Source of the DNA: Sebastes aleutianus
Lineage: Eukaryota; Chordata; Actinopteri; Perciformes; Sebastidae
Reading direction: 5' to 3'
Assembly: GCA_916700875.1 (NCBI GenBank)
Contig: CAKAKS010000072.1
Coordinates: 37,469,114-37,533,113 of the forward strand
DNA length: 64,000 bases
Shown here: positions 1 through 13,212 of the stretch, piece by piece
How the letters are laid out: each line of letters opens with the position of its first letter
Position numbering within the stretch: position 1 is the stretch's first letter
Position numbers and translations under genes: made by a program
Notes under the pieces: model-generated
The model's input: only the letters and a program-made list of their open reading frames with translations
The model's database searches: none
What the model was told of the DNA's origin: nothing

Positions 1-59
1 TTTTGCCTGTGTTCGCAATTTGCGGGTTACCATCTGGACACTACCCTGTCTGATTGACT

Positions 60-95
60 GATTGGTTGGTTGGTTGGTTGGTTGATTGATTAATG
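60..95. repeat. (GGTT)n tetranucleotide repeat
   Basis: GATTGGTTGGTTGGTTGGTT and following GATTGATT units, about 35 bp. Confidence 0.9.
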
Positions 96-1348
96 GCAGC
101 TGAGCTAATTTGTACATTCTCCACATCTGTAGTTCAGCAAGTAGCAGTTAGGGAACACAGAACCTCCAGAGAAACATCCGTATCGTCGTAGGGGATAACC
201 GAGTCTAGAAGGAGGACGAAAACAAAGCTTCCTCAATACAATCCGCCCTCAGCTCGTTACAGTAACAAGATCACATTCCCCACAATCTTCCATTCTCTTC
301 ATTTCTATTTTGCAAAGGAGTGTTGGCACATCTGAGCTACCCACGCCGCTGGCATCACCACGACGTCAAACTCCACGGCTCTGGTTTTACAATAGAGGTG
401 AAAAGACGGATGGAAGGAGGGGAGGTGTAAATGAGACAGAGGATGATGGGAGGAAGTGTTTTGATATGATGCCCGGAGGAGCAGATATCAAGAGACAGAG
501 ATGGGGAAGGCGAAGGGGGAAGGGAAGGCTTTGGGATGAACAGGAATAGCGGCGTGTCGAAGTACCTTGCCCACTCACTTCTTCCCCTCGGGGACCGTCG
601 ACGACACGCGTGCTCCTCTGAAGCTGACAAGACTTTAATTAGAACAACATAAAGCCTTCAAGAGCAGAGCTGAGGAGGACGAGGAGGAGGAGGAAGGAGC
701 AGAACAAAGAAAGACCTCGCCAACTATGCAGTCTGTCACATCGCAGGAAGGTCTGCAGAGAGTTCTGCGGGAGCTACGAGGGGAATACCGCCATGTTGGA
801 GGAATCCTTTTTTCATAACAAGATAACAGTAATCATAATTGTGTTCTGGCTTATGACCCAATTTCAGGATTCAACAATTCATGTGACACCATGGATCATC
901 CCCATGAAAATCCATTGCAGATTTTGTGGGAAAGTATCTGTTGCGATATTGCTCAACCAAAGTTTGAGGCAGACAGATGGACAAACCAACTGGATGACTG
1001 ATCAACATAGTCAACTCTTGCAGGGTTAAAAAAAAAAAGAAAACAGCGATGCCAAGAGGTTCACTTAAACATGATGATGTGTAGCGATAACCACCAGCGT
1101 AACTGTTGCGTCACCAGATACAAAAGAGTTTCTCAGTTAGATAAAGCCTTTATCTTCTGTCTTGTCACCAATGACAGTAGCGTTCGTCCCCTATGATCCA
1201 CCAAGTGATTCTCAGCATTCACCCCTCCGATGTTGCCCAGCCTCCTCAAAATGCTAATCAGATGTGTTAACAGCAACACAGACATGACTAGCTCAGCAGA
1301 TTCTCAGTAAGCATCACCATTATCTAAAAAAGACCAAACTAGTCCGAG

Positions 1349-1638
1349 CTAGGGCTGCCCCCTCTTAGTCGATTAGTCAACTAATCGGTCGTTTTGGTTT
1401 TAATCGACTGAGATTTCTTTAGTCAATTAGTCATTTTCTTAATGCTTTTTCACGTTTAATGACTTAATTCCAAGAAACTTATGAGCACATGTCTGGTAAA
1501 CACAAGATTGAAAGTGGTGCTTTTGTGTGTTTCTTTGTGGAGAAACTCATTTTTATAGATCTGTTGATTAAATCAACTGATCAATTAGTCGACAAGTGTT
1601 AGTCGATTAGGAATTTCTTTGGTCAAGGACAGCCCTAG
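1349..1638 (+). mobile_element. 'CTAGGGCTG' MITE with 9-bp inverted ends
   Basis: The element begins CTAGGGCTG and ends CAGCCCTAG and is rich in TCGATTAGTC words. Related copies lie in map1lc3c intron 3 (24588-24912 and 25212-25500, minus orientation). The ends resemble hAT-type elements, but I found no clear 8-bp target duplication. Confidence 0.65.
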
Positions 1639-1669
1639 TCCAAACGATCAGTGATGAAATTATCAGAAA

Positions 1670-2580
1670 CAAAAAGATTTAGACTTGGACTCTAGTTGGA
1701 CAAAAAAAATTAAGACTTGACTTGAGACTTTTCTCGAATAACTTTTGACTAGACTTGGACTTGTCTAAAGTTCTGATTTGAGTAGGTCATGTCTCAAATA
1801 ACTTAACACTCGACTTACACTTGCACTCTCAGATTTGAGACTTGACTTGACCTGGGCTCAAATAACTTGAAACGTGACTTGAACTTGACTCAAATAACTT
1901 CTGATTTGACTTGTAATTGCTCTGACAGCCCAGTAACTTGACTTGGACTTGTCTCAAATAACTTGAGACTGGACCAGGACTCGTCTCAAATAACTTCAAA
2001 TTTGACTTTTACTTTTCCTCTTAGATTTGAGACTTGACTTGTACTTGGAAAGTGACTTGGCTTTTTTTCCTCAAATAACTTGAGACGTGACCTGGAATTG
2101 ATCTGATTAACTCATGACTTGACTTGGACTTGTCTCCAGTAACTTGAGATTTGATTCAACTTGTCCCAAATAACATGAGATTTAGCTTGGACTTGTCTCA
2201 AATAAGTTGAGACCGGACTTGCCCACTCAGATTTCAGACTTGACTTGACATTGTCTCAAAGAACTTGGAACATGACTTGGCCTTTTCTCAAATAACTTGT
2301 GACATGACTTGAACATAACTCGAATAACTATTGACTTGACTTGGCCTAGCCTCAAATAATTTCTGCTTTGACTTAGACTTGTTTGAAATAACTTGAGACC
2401 TGACTTGGAATTGCTCCGACAGACCAGAGGCTTGAATTGAACTTGTCTCCAATAACTTGATATTTGATTTAGGCTTATCTCAGAAAAACTTTTGACTTGA
2501 CTTCGACTAAAATAATTTGGGAGTTAAATTGGACTTGCTATCATAGAATTGAGGCTTGACTTAGACATGTCCCACAAGAC
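1670..2580. repeat. degenerate 32-bp tandem repeat (minisatellite)
   Basis: About 28 diverged copies of a unit like CTCAAATAACTTGAGACTGG followed by ACTTGGACTTGT. The spacing between successive CTCAAATAACTT words is 32 bp or a multiple (for example in 1858-1985). Copies differ by substitutions and small indels. It lies in striatin intron 1 and has no coding frame. Confidence 0.85.
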
Positions 2581-3004
2581 TTAAAATCAGCTATGCTGAT
2601 ATGCTGGAGTGAGCGTAGCATCACCTTAAAGCTCTTTATACCTCCACCAGAGAATGATAATACCAAGTCTGACTCTGTGCGACTGTTATTCATGGACTGA
2701 AGCATCGACCTCCTTGGGGACCGGAGGAAATTGGCTGCTTTGGCCATATTGGAGGTCCAGCACTGAGGCACAGTAAGAAGAAGTGATTTATTAGCATCAC
2801 ACTCTTGGCTCGCTGCAGAAGAAAACGCAAGAATGTGCCCTCATATCTGTTCCCCAGAGAAAACTCTGAGACTGAGCTTAAAGGAGAATAAGGAGAGGAA
2901 TGAAGACTATTGCTGTACAATATTACCTAAATCTCCCCTCAGGGACCATCTGTCTTTTATCTCAACTTGCTGTACTGTTATTGATTTGCTCTGTGCGCAT
3001 TAAG

Positions 3005-3490
3005 GCTGTGTAATGGCAAGAATCTGGCGATACGTATCATGATAAAGGGGTAACGATTCGATATATTGCGATATATTGCGATACTGTAAGCAAGGCGATT
3101 TACCACGATTTTTCATAGTATAAAGAACACACCAATTTTTTCACAATTCTTTGCAAAAAACTGCATGTGATTATCATAAAGTGGGCATGTCAGTAAAGGG
3201 GATAATCATGGGTACCCATAGAACCCATTTTCATTCACATATTTAGAGGTCAGAGGTCAAGGGAACCCTTTGAAAATGGCCATTTTTCCTCGCCAAAATT
3301 TAGCGCAGGTTTGGAGCGTTATTTAACCTCCTTCCCAAAAAGCTAGTATGACATGGTTGGTATCAATAGATATGATATCAGTATCTTCACTCTAGTTTTA
3401 AAACTGAGTCCGCTATAACCTCTGAAATATTGATTGCGTTAATGCGTTAAAGAAATTAGTGGCGTTAAAACACGCCATCTTTGACAGCTC
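3005..3490 (-). mobile_element. 'GGGCTGTCAA' repeat, truncated copy
   Basis: It reads in reverse relative to the 9493 copy and ends TTTGACAGCTC. It shares the blocks GGAGCGTTATTTAACCTCCT and ACCCATAGAACCCATTTTCA. It carries a perfect AGGTCAGAGGTCA motif at 3247-3259. A GATATATTGCGATA-rich piece of another MITE lies at 3010-3110, and a fragment of the TTAA-flanked family continues to about 3570. Confidence 0.65.
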
Positions 3491-3579
3491 TTTTCAGGTG
3501 ATTATACACTAAAGAAAACATACTTATTAATATTATATTCCATTTCTGCCAATAGATCACTACACACTGCTAAATGCTA

Positions 3580-6060
3580 CACACTTGGAGGCTTGGAGGA
3601 AATTTGGGTTTTAATTTTTCTCCTTGACTGAGGCAGAAACCTGCGTCTGTTATTATCCAATATTATTACCATCATTATCTCTTCTGATAAGCACCCTCGT
3701 TAAGTGGATCTAATTTCAGCGCTTCAGTGTGTACGCACATTATCCACTGAGTCTGAGGCAGGCTGGGATTCCTGCTCACTGGATTTAATGGAGTCAGCAA
3801 CGCGCCACACACACTCCTGCTATCAGACCAGAGGAATTCACTGTGTGTGTGTGTATGTGTGTTTGTGTTTCTGCACTCAGCCCAGATACCACCTACGCTT
3901 GACACTTATAAACTCAACTTGGTGTGTGTGTGTGTGTGACAGAGAGCCTGCCAATCCTCACTCACTGCTTAAAGTATGTGTGTGTTTGTTTGACAGTGTG
4001 TGTGGGTGTATTGTGTACTGTGTCATATGTGTGTGTGTGTGCAGAGCGCCCAGGAATTTTGTCTTCACGTTTGTGTGTGTGAGCTATCAACACTTCCTGG
4101 TAATTCTCAGCCTCCCACTTTTGCCAAACAGTATAGAAGCAAAGAGACGAAACTCCGGTGTTTTCTATTTACAACAGCCGCTGCCGCCATTTTGGACTGA
4201 AAACGCTTCTTATATTTATGATATTTCTATTGTTCATTTCGGTAGAGACATTAAAATTATGACAATACAATAGAAATAATTTTGTTTTACTTTTGTACGG
4301 CACTGTTTAGGCAAACGTTTTACTGGTGTCCGGTAGTCGCTTTCAGTCCAAAATGGTGGAAGCGTAGCTCTGCTGCTAGGCGCTGACGTTGCAATGGAAC
4401 GAACAATTGACTTTCTCTTCTTATCAATAACGTTCTTTGCTCTTGACTCGAACTCAGAGCTGTTGACAATGGGAGGCCATCACGAGATGGTTAAGGTTTG
4501 GCCTTGACCTAGAATATTTAAGGTGAGGATAGGTCGTCGGGTAGCAAGTCTCGCAAGAGTTTTTGCAAGTTTTGATCTGATCAGATTTCACAATTTGCAG
4601 GTTACCTTCTAGACACAACCGTTTTTTTCTGGCTCACCGTTTCCTCACAGATGTGGAGTTACTGACATGTTTTTTTGGGAATCAGCTCAGGCATCTTTGT
4701 GAGCCAGAATTTGTTCTAGTACTTAGAGTAGTACATAGGGATGGGTACCGAGAACCAGTCTTCAACTGGTGTAGTTTCCAAATTGGTCAAAATGTGACCT
4801 GACCTACCAATGAGATCCTTCAGCAGTCTGTGCTGTGATTGGCAATAATGTCCTTAATTTATTCATTTAACAGCAGGACTGTCAATATCCTGTCAACCTG
4901 GACCCTATTTTCATGTTTTTTTGTCTAACTGACTAATAGTGACAACAATTTCTGAAACTGGTCCAGTATTGAGGGAGAGCGCTGTAACCGACAGCATCTC
5001 ATGGGCTAAAATGTAATCCAATCAGGGCAAACTGGCACGGTCATATACGTCCACTAAAAGTGCTTGTTTTCGCCTTGAGAGGCTCTGATTGTTATTATAA
5101 GTGTCTGCCATTATGGAAAGAGTCTCGCTCAAGGAGAAGTCTCGTTCTGAAATCTGGTGAGGTGACGTGTTGCTGGAAGACAACGGTGGAATAATGTATA
5201 GATCCATGGTGGGTTGGGGTTAGCCGGGCAGAGTTTGTTGTGTTGGAGTACAAAAAGTCTAGCTTAGTGTTATCTAAAAGAATTTCAATGGTAGCAGTCC
5301 TGGTAAAGGATCCGGGCAGTTTTAGACAGACTTGACCCCTGTGTGCATCCCTCAGGTCAAAACACACACAAAAAGAGGACATCCTCTCTCTTTGACCTGC
5401 ATCAGTACTGTGGTTCAGCAGTGGGTTTGATCTGTTCAGAGGAGGTCAAACTGGAATCAGGTCATCAGCCTGACTGAATCAGTCAGCGGTTTGGAGAGTC
5501 TGGTCATGGCTGCATCCACGATGCCCTGAAAGATATCCCACTAACTCACACTAAACGCCAAGTCAGATCCACCGTCTTCCAGACGACCCCGCTGGCAACG
5601 CGCTCAGGAAATGATTCACAACTACAGAGACAGCATGATTATCCAGAGAAACTTTACAGAGAGCGTGAAAGCAGAACAAGCTTCAGGTCCTCCATCACCA
5701 AGACTCAGCTTCACTCAGCTTAAGCTCCTCAAAAGGTCAAGAGTTTATATTACTGTTTGATTATCCTCATTTTACCCTGTTCATATCTCTGTTTTTTACA
5801 CTTTCAGTGTTAAGCTTCTCCTGTTGTGTTTTATTCCTGTTAAAACACTATAAAACTTAAATAAAGGTTTGTTTGCTTACAAGCAACCAAGAAGCTCATG
5901 GGTCAACTATTCTGGTCTTTCTAGAAAGATGAAACAGCAGGAAAGGCAGAGAAGTATTTTAAAAACACATTGAATATGCCAAATATATTTATTGTTACCT
6001 TGTTTTAAGTAAAAAGAAATTGCTGGAAGTTATTTTAGGACCTTTCTACAAATTTTCAGG
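3580..6060. other. intron 1 of strn, no gene seen
   Basis: Contains short GT runs (3842-4045) and an inverted pair around CCATTTTGGACTGAAA (4187-4202) and TTTCAGTCCAAAATGG (4340-4355). Nothing coding is supported. Confidence 0.5.
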
Positions 6061-6068
6061 GTCCGTAT

Positions 6069-6427
6069 TAGAGCTGCAACAATTAGTCGACTAATCAATT
6101 AGTCGATCGACAGAAAAATAATCAACTATTTTGATAATTGAATCATCGTTAAAGTAATTTGTCAAGGAAAATTGGCAGAAAATGCTGTTTTCAGCCGCTC
6201 AAATATAGAGATTTCCTCCTTTCTTCTGTCTTATATCATATTAAACTGAATATCTTTGGGTTTTGGACAAAACAAGACATCCAGAGACATCACCTTGGAC
6301 TTTGAGAAACTGGGATGGACATTTTTCACTATTTTCTGACATTTTATGCCAAGCTATTAATCGATTAATCTCAAAAATAATTGTTGGATTAATCGAAAAT
6401 TAAACTAATCGTCAGTTGCAGCCCTAG
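6069..6427 (+). mobile_element. 'AGAGCTGCAAC' MITE (hAT-like)
   Basis: It starts TAGAGCTGCAACAATTAGTC and ends CAGTTGCAGCCCTAG, so the inverted ends match. The interior is rich in AATTAGTCGA words. Partial relatives lie at 41005-41065 and 45985-46255. Confidence 0.6.
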
Positions 6428-9400
6428 TCTATATTTTGAAGTCTGTGCAAACCCCAAAATTACCCAGAAACTTTGGCAAAACATCAGCTCTGCCTCAAAG
6501 AATCACATCATGTGTTTTGGTGAGAAACAATACATATAACTTTGTTATATTTACACAATGTCTATCAAGGCTGCACAGTGAAAGCAGCACATACAAGCTT
6601 CAGTCCTTTAATATAAAGAAAAGGTGCATCAGTGTTTATAAAATGCTGTCTCTCACAAAGCAACTGATTGATTTAGATCAAGACATATTTGATGAAAAGA
6701 TATGTAGAAATCTGACTGAGCAACTTTTGATACTTAATTATACGAGCACATTTCAGACAGTAATGAGGCTCGATACCCTGCTCTACTTACAACTTTATTT
6801 AACGCACCTCATATCGGCAAATATCTGGGAGCCAAATCTGAATGTCTTGTTGAATCACATGTTTTCTGATCTAGGCAGCCCACAAAAAAACTGACTTGAT
6901 TGTCTTATGTCACAGTTTGTGGGTTGGTAGGCACTCCAGATACCCAAATGTATGTGAACAAGCACTGAAAAAGTGAGTTTTACATGATACGTCCCCTTTA
7001 AAAAGTTGATTTACTTCCGCACTGCTAGAGTGAAGGGCAGGTTACAGATTTACAGCACACATCAGATCTGTAGAGGTCATTCTTTATGTCTGCATGAGAT
7101 CAGTTCTCTCATCGAACCGGTTAATCTCAAGAAGCTGGATGTAAAACACACTGTTCACTCATAAAAAATGTCATGTTTTGCAGAAATAAAGAATAACTAA
7201 CAGACATCAAGTGTGTGATGAGCTGTTTTAATCCTGTTATTTTTACTTTCTAAACCTCAGTGTTGGCCCCAGACATCCAGCACTGGCCTGGCTGTAGTGT
7301 AACTTGTACTGTATTACTGTATAAGCAGAAGCAGTGCTGGCTCTATACACTCCCAGTTCATGTCAGGCTGAAGGGAAAGTGTGCTCATGTCAGGGGAAAT
7401 CTTGGCTGAAGGCCTGGTTAAACAAAGCCTGGCTACAGCGCTGAGGCGTGGCTCGGCGTGGCATTCTCCTCTACAGCGGACGCCCGTCTGAAAAAACAAG
7501 CAGGTGTGCATGCCATTCCTTATACGGCGGCTTTACGCAGACAAACAGACAGACAGAAAAGAGTGTTAAGGAGGAAGGAGAGGAGGAACGAGGTCGTCCG
7601 GCTGGGTTTCAGAAACCTGGGCTGGGCCCTGTTTGTGTTGTTGTTGTACAAAGAGAGGGAGGAAGGGTTGTTGTTGCAGCTCGTCGGAGCCGAAGGCAGA
7701 GGATCGTCAGGTTCAGCGGTTACATAAGACACTTTTCTTTCCTTCTCATGCATGTAACTACAGAGCTGCATTATTAAGCATCAGAGTGGTGCTGCGTTGA
7801 GTGAGAAGTGACACTCTGGACTGTGAGGTTTCTGCGTAGTAAGAGGAGCAGAACTGGGGTTCAATACCATTTTGAACATGAATGTGAATCCAGAATTGAG
7901 TCCGTTTACCAAATCAAAACAATCCATCTCTGGCTGAGTACAGAAAGACACCAGAGAGCACCAGACAACAGCCAAAACAGGGGATAGGAAAGTACAGCCC
8001 GTCTCTCAAAGTAGGCACAGCTGGTTGAGTTAACTGAATCAAAAGTCAACTATATGGGAGAGATGAGCTCCTTTAGGGGAAACGTCAATGAGAGCTCAAC
8101 AGCCACAACAACCTCAAACATGAAGAGCTTCTGTGGAGCGTCTCTGAGTCGCCTCCCTCCTCTCACATATTTACAGTTTCCTGGTTGGAAAGTGCAGATG
8201 GCTCACCTTAAAAAACTAGAATACTATATAAAATGATGAGCATCTACTATATACTGTACGTACAATGTGGAACAAAACAACCGGGGTACACTATACATAA
8301 TACTAACTCTGAAAGTGTATTAAGACACAAATCGAGTTAAGGAAGTTGCAATAGACAATAATTTCCTGTTTGCAGAATAAACACTCAGCATACTGAATAT
8401 AAAAAGTGAAGAATTAAACACGACTGCAGCTCCAGCTGAAAGTGTTCTGCACTAAATCAGGTGCAAACACAGCTCGTGTTGTGACGCAGTGTGTCTCCTG
8501 TATAAAGCATGTGCAGGGCTGCGGAGGCTGTACAAACACGGTGCGGAGGAATGTGAACGATGTGTCAAACTGTCTGCACACAAACACACACACACACACA
8601 GAGCCGCAGAGGCCCGAGCACATCTGTCTTTCTGTGTGGGGAAATAATATCATTTAATTAGCGAGGGAAATGGGCTGCAGAAACAAGGCAGCGGAAAGAC
8701 AAGAGCAAGAGAATTACTCATCGCTCCAGCAGCGATGGTGCACATGCCGAAGGTCTTGTGCAGCAACGACCAACTGGAGGTTCATCAGCTGACTGCACCG
8801 ATGTTCAATGCACTCACTCCATGCTTCTGCATCTGTTCGCTTGGCTGCACCTTTGTTCTTCACAAACCAGAACTCGTGTTAATAATATAATGTTGATATT
8901 AAGATGTGACGTTGGTCCTCGTATCCTTTGTTGCTCAGAAACTTTGCTAATATAGTTTTAGAAAAACGGTCGTAGTAAACTTGGGTAACATCAGTCTACC
9001 ACAACTGTCAACACTTCCTTTTCACAGTTAAGGCCTACCACTGCCTTCAGTTTTCAAAATGCACTTATTGTGAAGCGTAATATCAGCAACAGCTTTATGT
9101 CATTAGCTCCTGAATAAATAGAGCACAACAGAAAGCTGTATTTGATTTACATCTAGTGTTGACACTAATCCAACAGATTGGCCAGTGTAAACAAATAAAG
9201 GCTGGTCGCTAAAAAAGGTAACAGGTAACGCTGAATCACCTGTACTCTGATGAATCACACGGTAAAGTCAACATAATGTACATTTCCACAGCACTACTTC
9301 CATCAGTGCAATAACACTCATGTTACACTCATACACAGAAATACCTGTTTTCATTCACACTTCAATCTCTTACACGAAACCCTTTTTTTTTAGAAATAAA

Positions 9401-9490
9401 GTCACACATGACAGGTGACTATAAATTGAATTTGTCAGGTGAACCCAGTATGATCATGTCAGACACTGTATGCCATCACAAGTTAAGATT
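6428..9490. other. intron 1 of strn, no gene seen
   Basis: A 152-codon open frame at 6436-6894 has no recognisable family. The text around 6900-7000 ends in a MITE-like GTCCCCTTTAA. The rest is unremarkable intron sequence with a short CA run (8585-8600). Confidence 0.5.
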
Positions 9491-9492
9491 AG

Positions 9493-10283
9493 ACTTGTTT
9501 TAGGGCTGTCAAAGTTAACGCAATAACCTATTAATGCAAATTAGTTTTATATAATATCAATAAGTATGTTTTCTTTAGTGTATAATCACCTGAAAAGGGC
9601 TGTCAAAGTTAGTGCGTTTTAACGCCACTAATTTCTTTAACGCTAGTTAACGCAATCAATATTTCAGAGGTTATAGCGGACTCAGTTTAAAAACTAGAGT
9701 GAAGATATTGATATCATATCTATTAATACCAACCATGTCATACTAGCTTTTTGGAAAGGAGGTTAAATAACGCTCCAAACCTGCGCTAAATTTTGGCGAG
9801 GAAAAACTATCATGGCCATTTTCAAAGGGGTCCCTTGACCTCTGACCTCTAGATATGTGAATGAAAATGGGTTCTATGGGTACCCACAAGGCTCCCCTTT
9901 ACAGACATGCCCACTTTATGATAATCACATGCAGTTTTGGGCAAGTCATAGTCAAGTCAGCACACTGACACACTGACAGCTGTTGTTGCCTGTTGGGCTG
10001 CAGTTTGCCATGTTATGATTTGAGCATATTTTTTTATGCTAAACGCAGTACCTGTGAGGGTTTCTGGATAAGACTTGTCAGTGTTTTGTGTTGTTAATTG
10101 ATTTCCAATAATAAATATATACATACATTTGCATAAAGAAAACATATTTGCCCACTCCCATGTTGATAAGAGTATTAAATACTTGACAAATCTCCCTTTA
10201 AGGGTACATTTTGAACAGATAAAAAATGTACAATTAATTTGCGAATAATCGCGATTAACTATCTTAATCGATTGACAGCTCTA
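9493..10283 (+). mobile_element. 'TAGGGCTGTCAA' element, near-complete, ~790 bp
   Basis: It begins TAGGGCTGTCAAAG and ends TTGACAGCTCTAA, giving inverted ends of about 12 bp. It has an internal insertion: after about 50 bp a fragment of the TTAA MITE (9545-9595) is followed by a second GGGCTGTCAAAG start. TGACCTCTGACCT (a DR1) sits at 9836-9848. No transposase frame survives. Confidence 0.7.
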
Positions 10284-10499
10284 ATTCGTTTACAAATGGA
10301 ATAATGTTGAATATTATGACTTTTTGTTTTTTATTTTTTTTCTGTTCTCAAAGATGTGCTATGGATGTAGAGAGCTGTCCATCCCACTTTATTTGTGATT
10401 TAGTGGATCAGTTGAGTGATTTTCTCAATTACATAAGCGATGAAATGTAGAGCTATCTGTATGTATTAGACAGGCTTTGAGTGGCTGTTGGTTGTTGTG

Positions 10500-10660
10500 T
10501 GTCTCAGTGGATGTGTTGTGTATTGAGTAATATTGTGGGTTTGTATGTTACTGATGTGTATTGATGTATTTTCTTATGAAGTATTGTTAAAAATATGGAT
10601 GAGGACCCCAGGAAGAGTAGCTAATGGGGGTCTAAATAAACTAAACTAAACTCCACCTCT
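10500..10660 (+). repeat. LINE 3'-tail-like sequence
   Basis: The text GAGGACCCCAGGAAGAGTAG followed by CTAATGGGGGTCTAAATAAA is the 3' end of a LINE family common in fish. It is truncated, and no RT frame is seen upstream. Confidence 0.45.
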
Positions 10661-11094
10661 CTTCATGTTGGTGTATCTGTGTGTTGGCCGTCCGCCGTCC
10701 TATCGGCTGTGTATTTATAGCCGAGGCCGGAGAGGAAGGAAGCTGTGCGGCAAACATCCTGAATGTAACCCGCTCACAAAGCCCATGCATGACTTCACCT
10801 CAATGCCGCGTCCCAGCAGCCCCCCACCCCCACCACACCGCGCCCCCCAGGGCCAAACACTGCTTTTGATTTTGGGGTGTAATTGGCCGATGGTAATGTC
10901 CATAAAGGTGGTTATTTAGAGATTTACCCAGAGTTCCTCTGTGCTCTGAGGGTGGGTATCTGTCCTGTTACAAGACATATTAACTTATAAGTTTAATTTG
11001 TTTTTAAAAAGTGATTTGTTTGTTTGATTTATAGTTTGTATTTTTATTCTATTCTTATTTTCATTTAATATACCTAATTAATTAATTATCTATT

Positions 11095-11170
11095 TATCTT
11101 TCTCTATTCATTTGTACGTATTTCTGTCGTGTGCTGAATTTCCCCCTCTGGGGATCAATAAAGGTAAATC
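11095..11170 (+). repeat. LINE/SINE tail 'CTGGGGATCAATAAAGG'
   Basis: TGCTGAATTTCCCCCTCTGGGGATCAATAAAGG-type tail, a common fish retroposon end. A related CCCCCGGGATAAATAAAG tail is at 36127-36150. Confidence 0.45.
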
Positions 11171-12342
11171 TTATATTATACAGTTATATGGATATTGGCG
11201 AATATTGGCAATAATACATTTCTTTGAATTAATTTAGATTTTACAAAAAATGTTGTGCTTATGTTTTGCATTTATGTAAAAATAAAAAGTATATTTGCTG
11301 ATATATTGTTACTAGTTTTTTCAAAACTTTCAAAATAGAAATCAGACTCAAAAATTCTGGATTGGTTGGTATAATGTCAACTATCCTTATTTCAATAAAT
11401 CTTCAGGAACAACTTGATCAACAGGTGATGAAACTTAAACATGTCACACTGTCTGATTTTATCTGCGGACTATAAACTCCAGCTGGTCCTGAACAAAGTG
11501 GATCTGATCAAACCACAGAGAGAATCAGACCGAACCTCCTCCCCTCTCTTCAGGAAACTTCCTTCACACGAGACCTGTTCTTTGTTTCTGGATAATAAAC
11601 TCTGAGTAATCTTTTCCCATCTTGTGTGCCAGCTTCCCCAGTTTCCTCTTCCTTTTCCCCTGCCGAGGATTACCTCAGAGGAAGTGACACTCTCGGTCTC
11701 AGACGCTAATGATGACATGCAGTCCGTCTGCAGCAGCACATTCAAACAACACGGCAGCAGAACAAATGGATTTACAGTTGAAATTGGTTTCCAGTCCCGA
11801 CGGTCAGCCGAGTCCGTCACGCTCTGATCGGCTCCCGGCTCGATGGGAAGGAAAATTAAAAATCAAACGGTGCTGTAGAGTGGAGGACGTTTTACAGTCT
11901 TTGCTCTGTGTGCTTCAGTACAAAATTCCTCAAACAGCCAGAAGACAGAGAGGACGTTGCTGTGTGATTGGCTGGGAGGTTGTAGTAAAGGTAAATAGTG
12001 CACAAATGCCACATAGAGCCACTCATCATTAACTCAGCCTCATAGGAAGTGATTCCCTTTATGGACGCACTGTCATCACAGCACAGGTCGGCCGATGATT
12101 CTTGCTTATGTAATATAACAGAGAGACCACACTGAGCTTGAATACACAACCGAAGTACATTTGGTCATCAGTGCATAAAAGATAATGGCTCCTACACACT
12201 TTGTGGTAACTGCGAGCCTGCAGGTTCATTGTTGCAGGTCACATAGCGAGATGGGTCCAATAAAATCTTGGTTTCAGTCTGTTTCGGCCTGAACAATGTC
12301 AGTTTTGAGGAATGTCAGAATGTGCAGTAAAAGTCTGGTGAG

Positions 12343-12640
12343 TTAAAGGTCCCATATTGTGCTCATTTTCATGTTCATGCTTATATTTTTTGCTTCTACT
12401 AGAACATGTTTACATGCTGTGATGTCCTGTGAAAACCTTTGTTTTCCTCATACTGTGTGCCTGAATATGCCTGAATATGCCTGTATTCACCCTCTGTCTG
12501 TGCATTTCAACAGAATTGCGTTGCCAGGCAACAGCTTGGGTCCATGTTTACTTCCTGTCAGCTAATGTCATTCACACACACTGCAACAGGGAATAAACTG
12601 GGACACATTTAGAATGTTTATGTTTAAAACTGAAATGGTG
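12343..12640 (+). mobile_element. 'TTAAAGGTCCCATATTG' MITE
   Basis: It begins with TTAA and AGGTCCCATATTGTGCTCAT and includes GAACATGTTTACATGC, seen reversed at 19592-19610. The right end is not clear. It contains a doubled GAATATGCCT. Confidence 0.55.
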
Positions 12641-12769
12641 AATGGGTGTCATGATTTCGATACTAAATCGGAAATCGATCGAAATTGGCTTCCGATCTTG
12701 ACCATCGAAATCAAAAGCAGGATCAACAAATTTTTTTTTTCTGCGACCCCCGCCCACCTTCATGCTCTA

Positions 12770-13212
12770 CGAAGATAATATAGCTGTACTCAAGAAACAA
12801 GGCAAAAGTGAGCATGGCTCACATACCCCCGCTCACTGCTTAACCCCGACTAAAGTAGGGTAAAAATTTAAAAAATATTGGGCACCCTAGACTTCTAACC
12901 CCCCAAAGGCACAACTAGACCACACTGTCAACCATCATACCAAATGTGAAGTTCCTAGGTGAAATAGTTTCTGAGTTCTGCTACGGAAACGAGTGTGACA
13001 CGCGAACGGACGGACGGAAAGACACGTGGAGCGCTATACTGACTACGTTGTTGCGGGGGTATAATGAAACAGCCATCTCACGCATGGTTAAAACTATTAC
13101 CAACATAATCAACCATGCTCAACATGAAGGCAGTAGATCCAGAACACATTAATAGTTGTTGATATTTATTTAATTCACATCCTAAAACTAGAACTACCTC
13201 TTCGCGGTTGTA
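12770..13212 (+). repeat. LINE-tail-like repeat with GGACGGACGG tract
   Basis: It contains CATACCAAATGTGAAGTTCC, AACGGACGGACGGAAAGACA and ends near GGTTGTATGCCTCCGCC. The layout (AT-rich text, short tetranucleotide tract, 'TGCCTCCGCC' end) resembles RTE-type LINE tails known in fish. Confidence 0.4.

Noticed and set aside
355..630. Minus-strand frame ending near a GTGAGTGGG, considered as striatin exon 2
   Set aside because: The residues do not match the conserved striatin coiled-coil exon and no proper acceptor/donor pair frames them.
3704..4273. 189-codon plus-strand open frame
   Set aside because: Made largely of GT-repeat translation (Cys-Val runs) and palindromic repeat text.
6436..6894. 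152-codon plus-strand open frame
   Set aside because: No family signature. It starts right after a MITE and runs into repeat-like text ending in GTCCCCTTTAA; codon use is AT-rich and unstructured.
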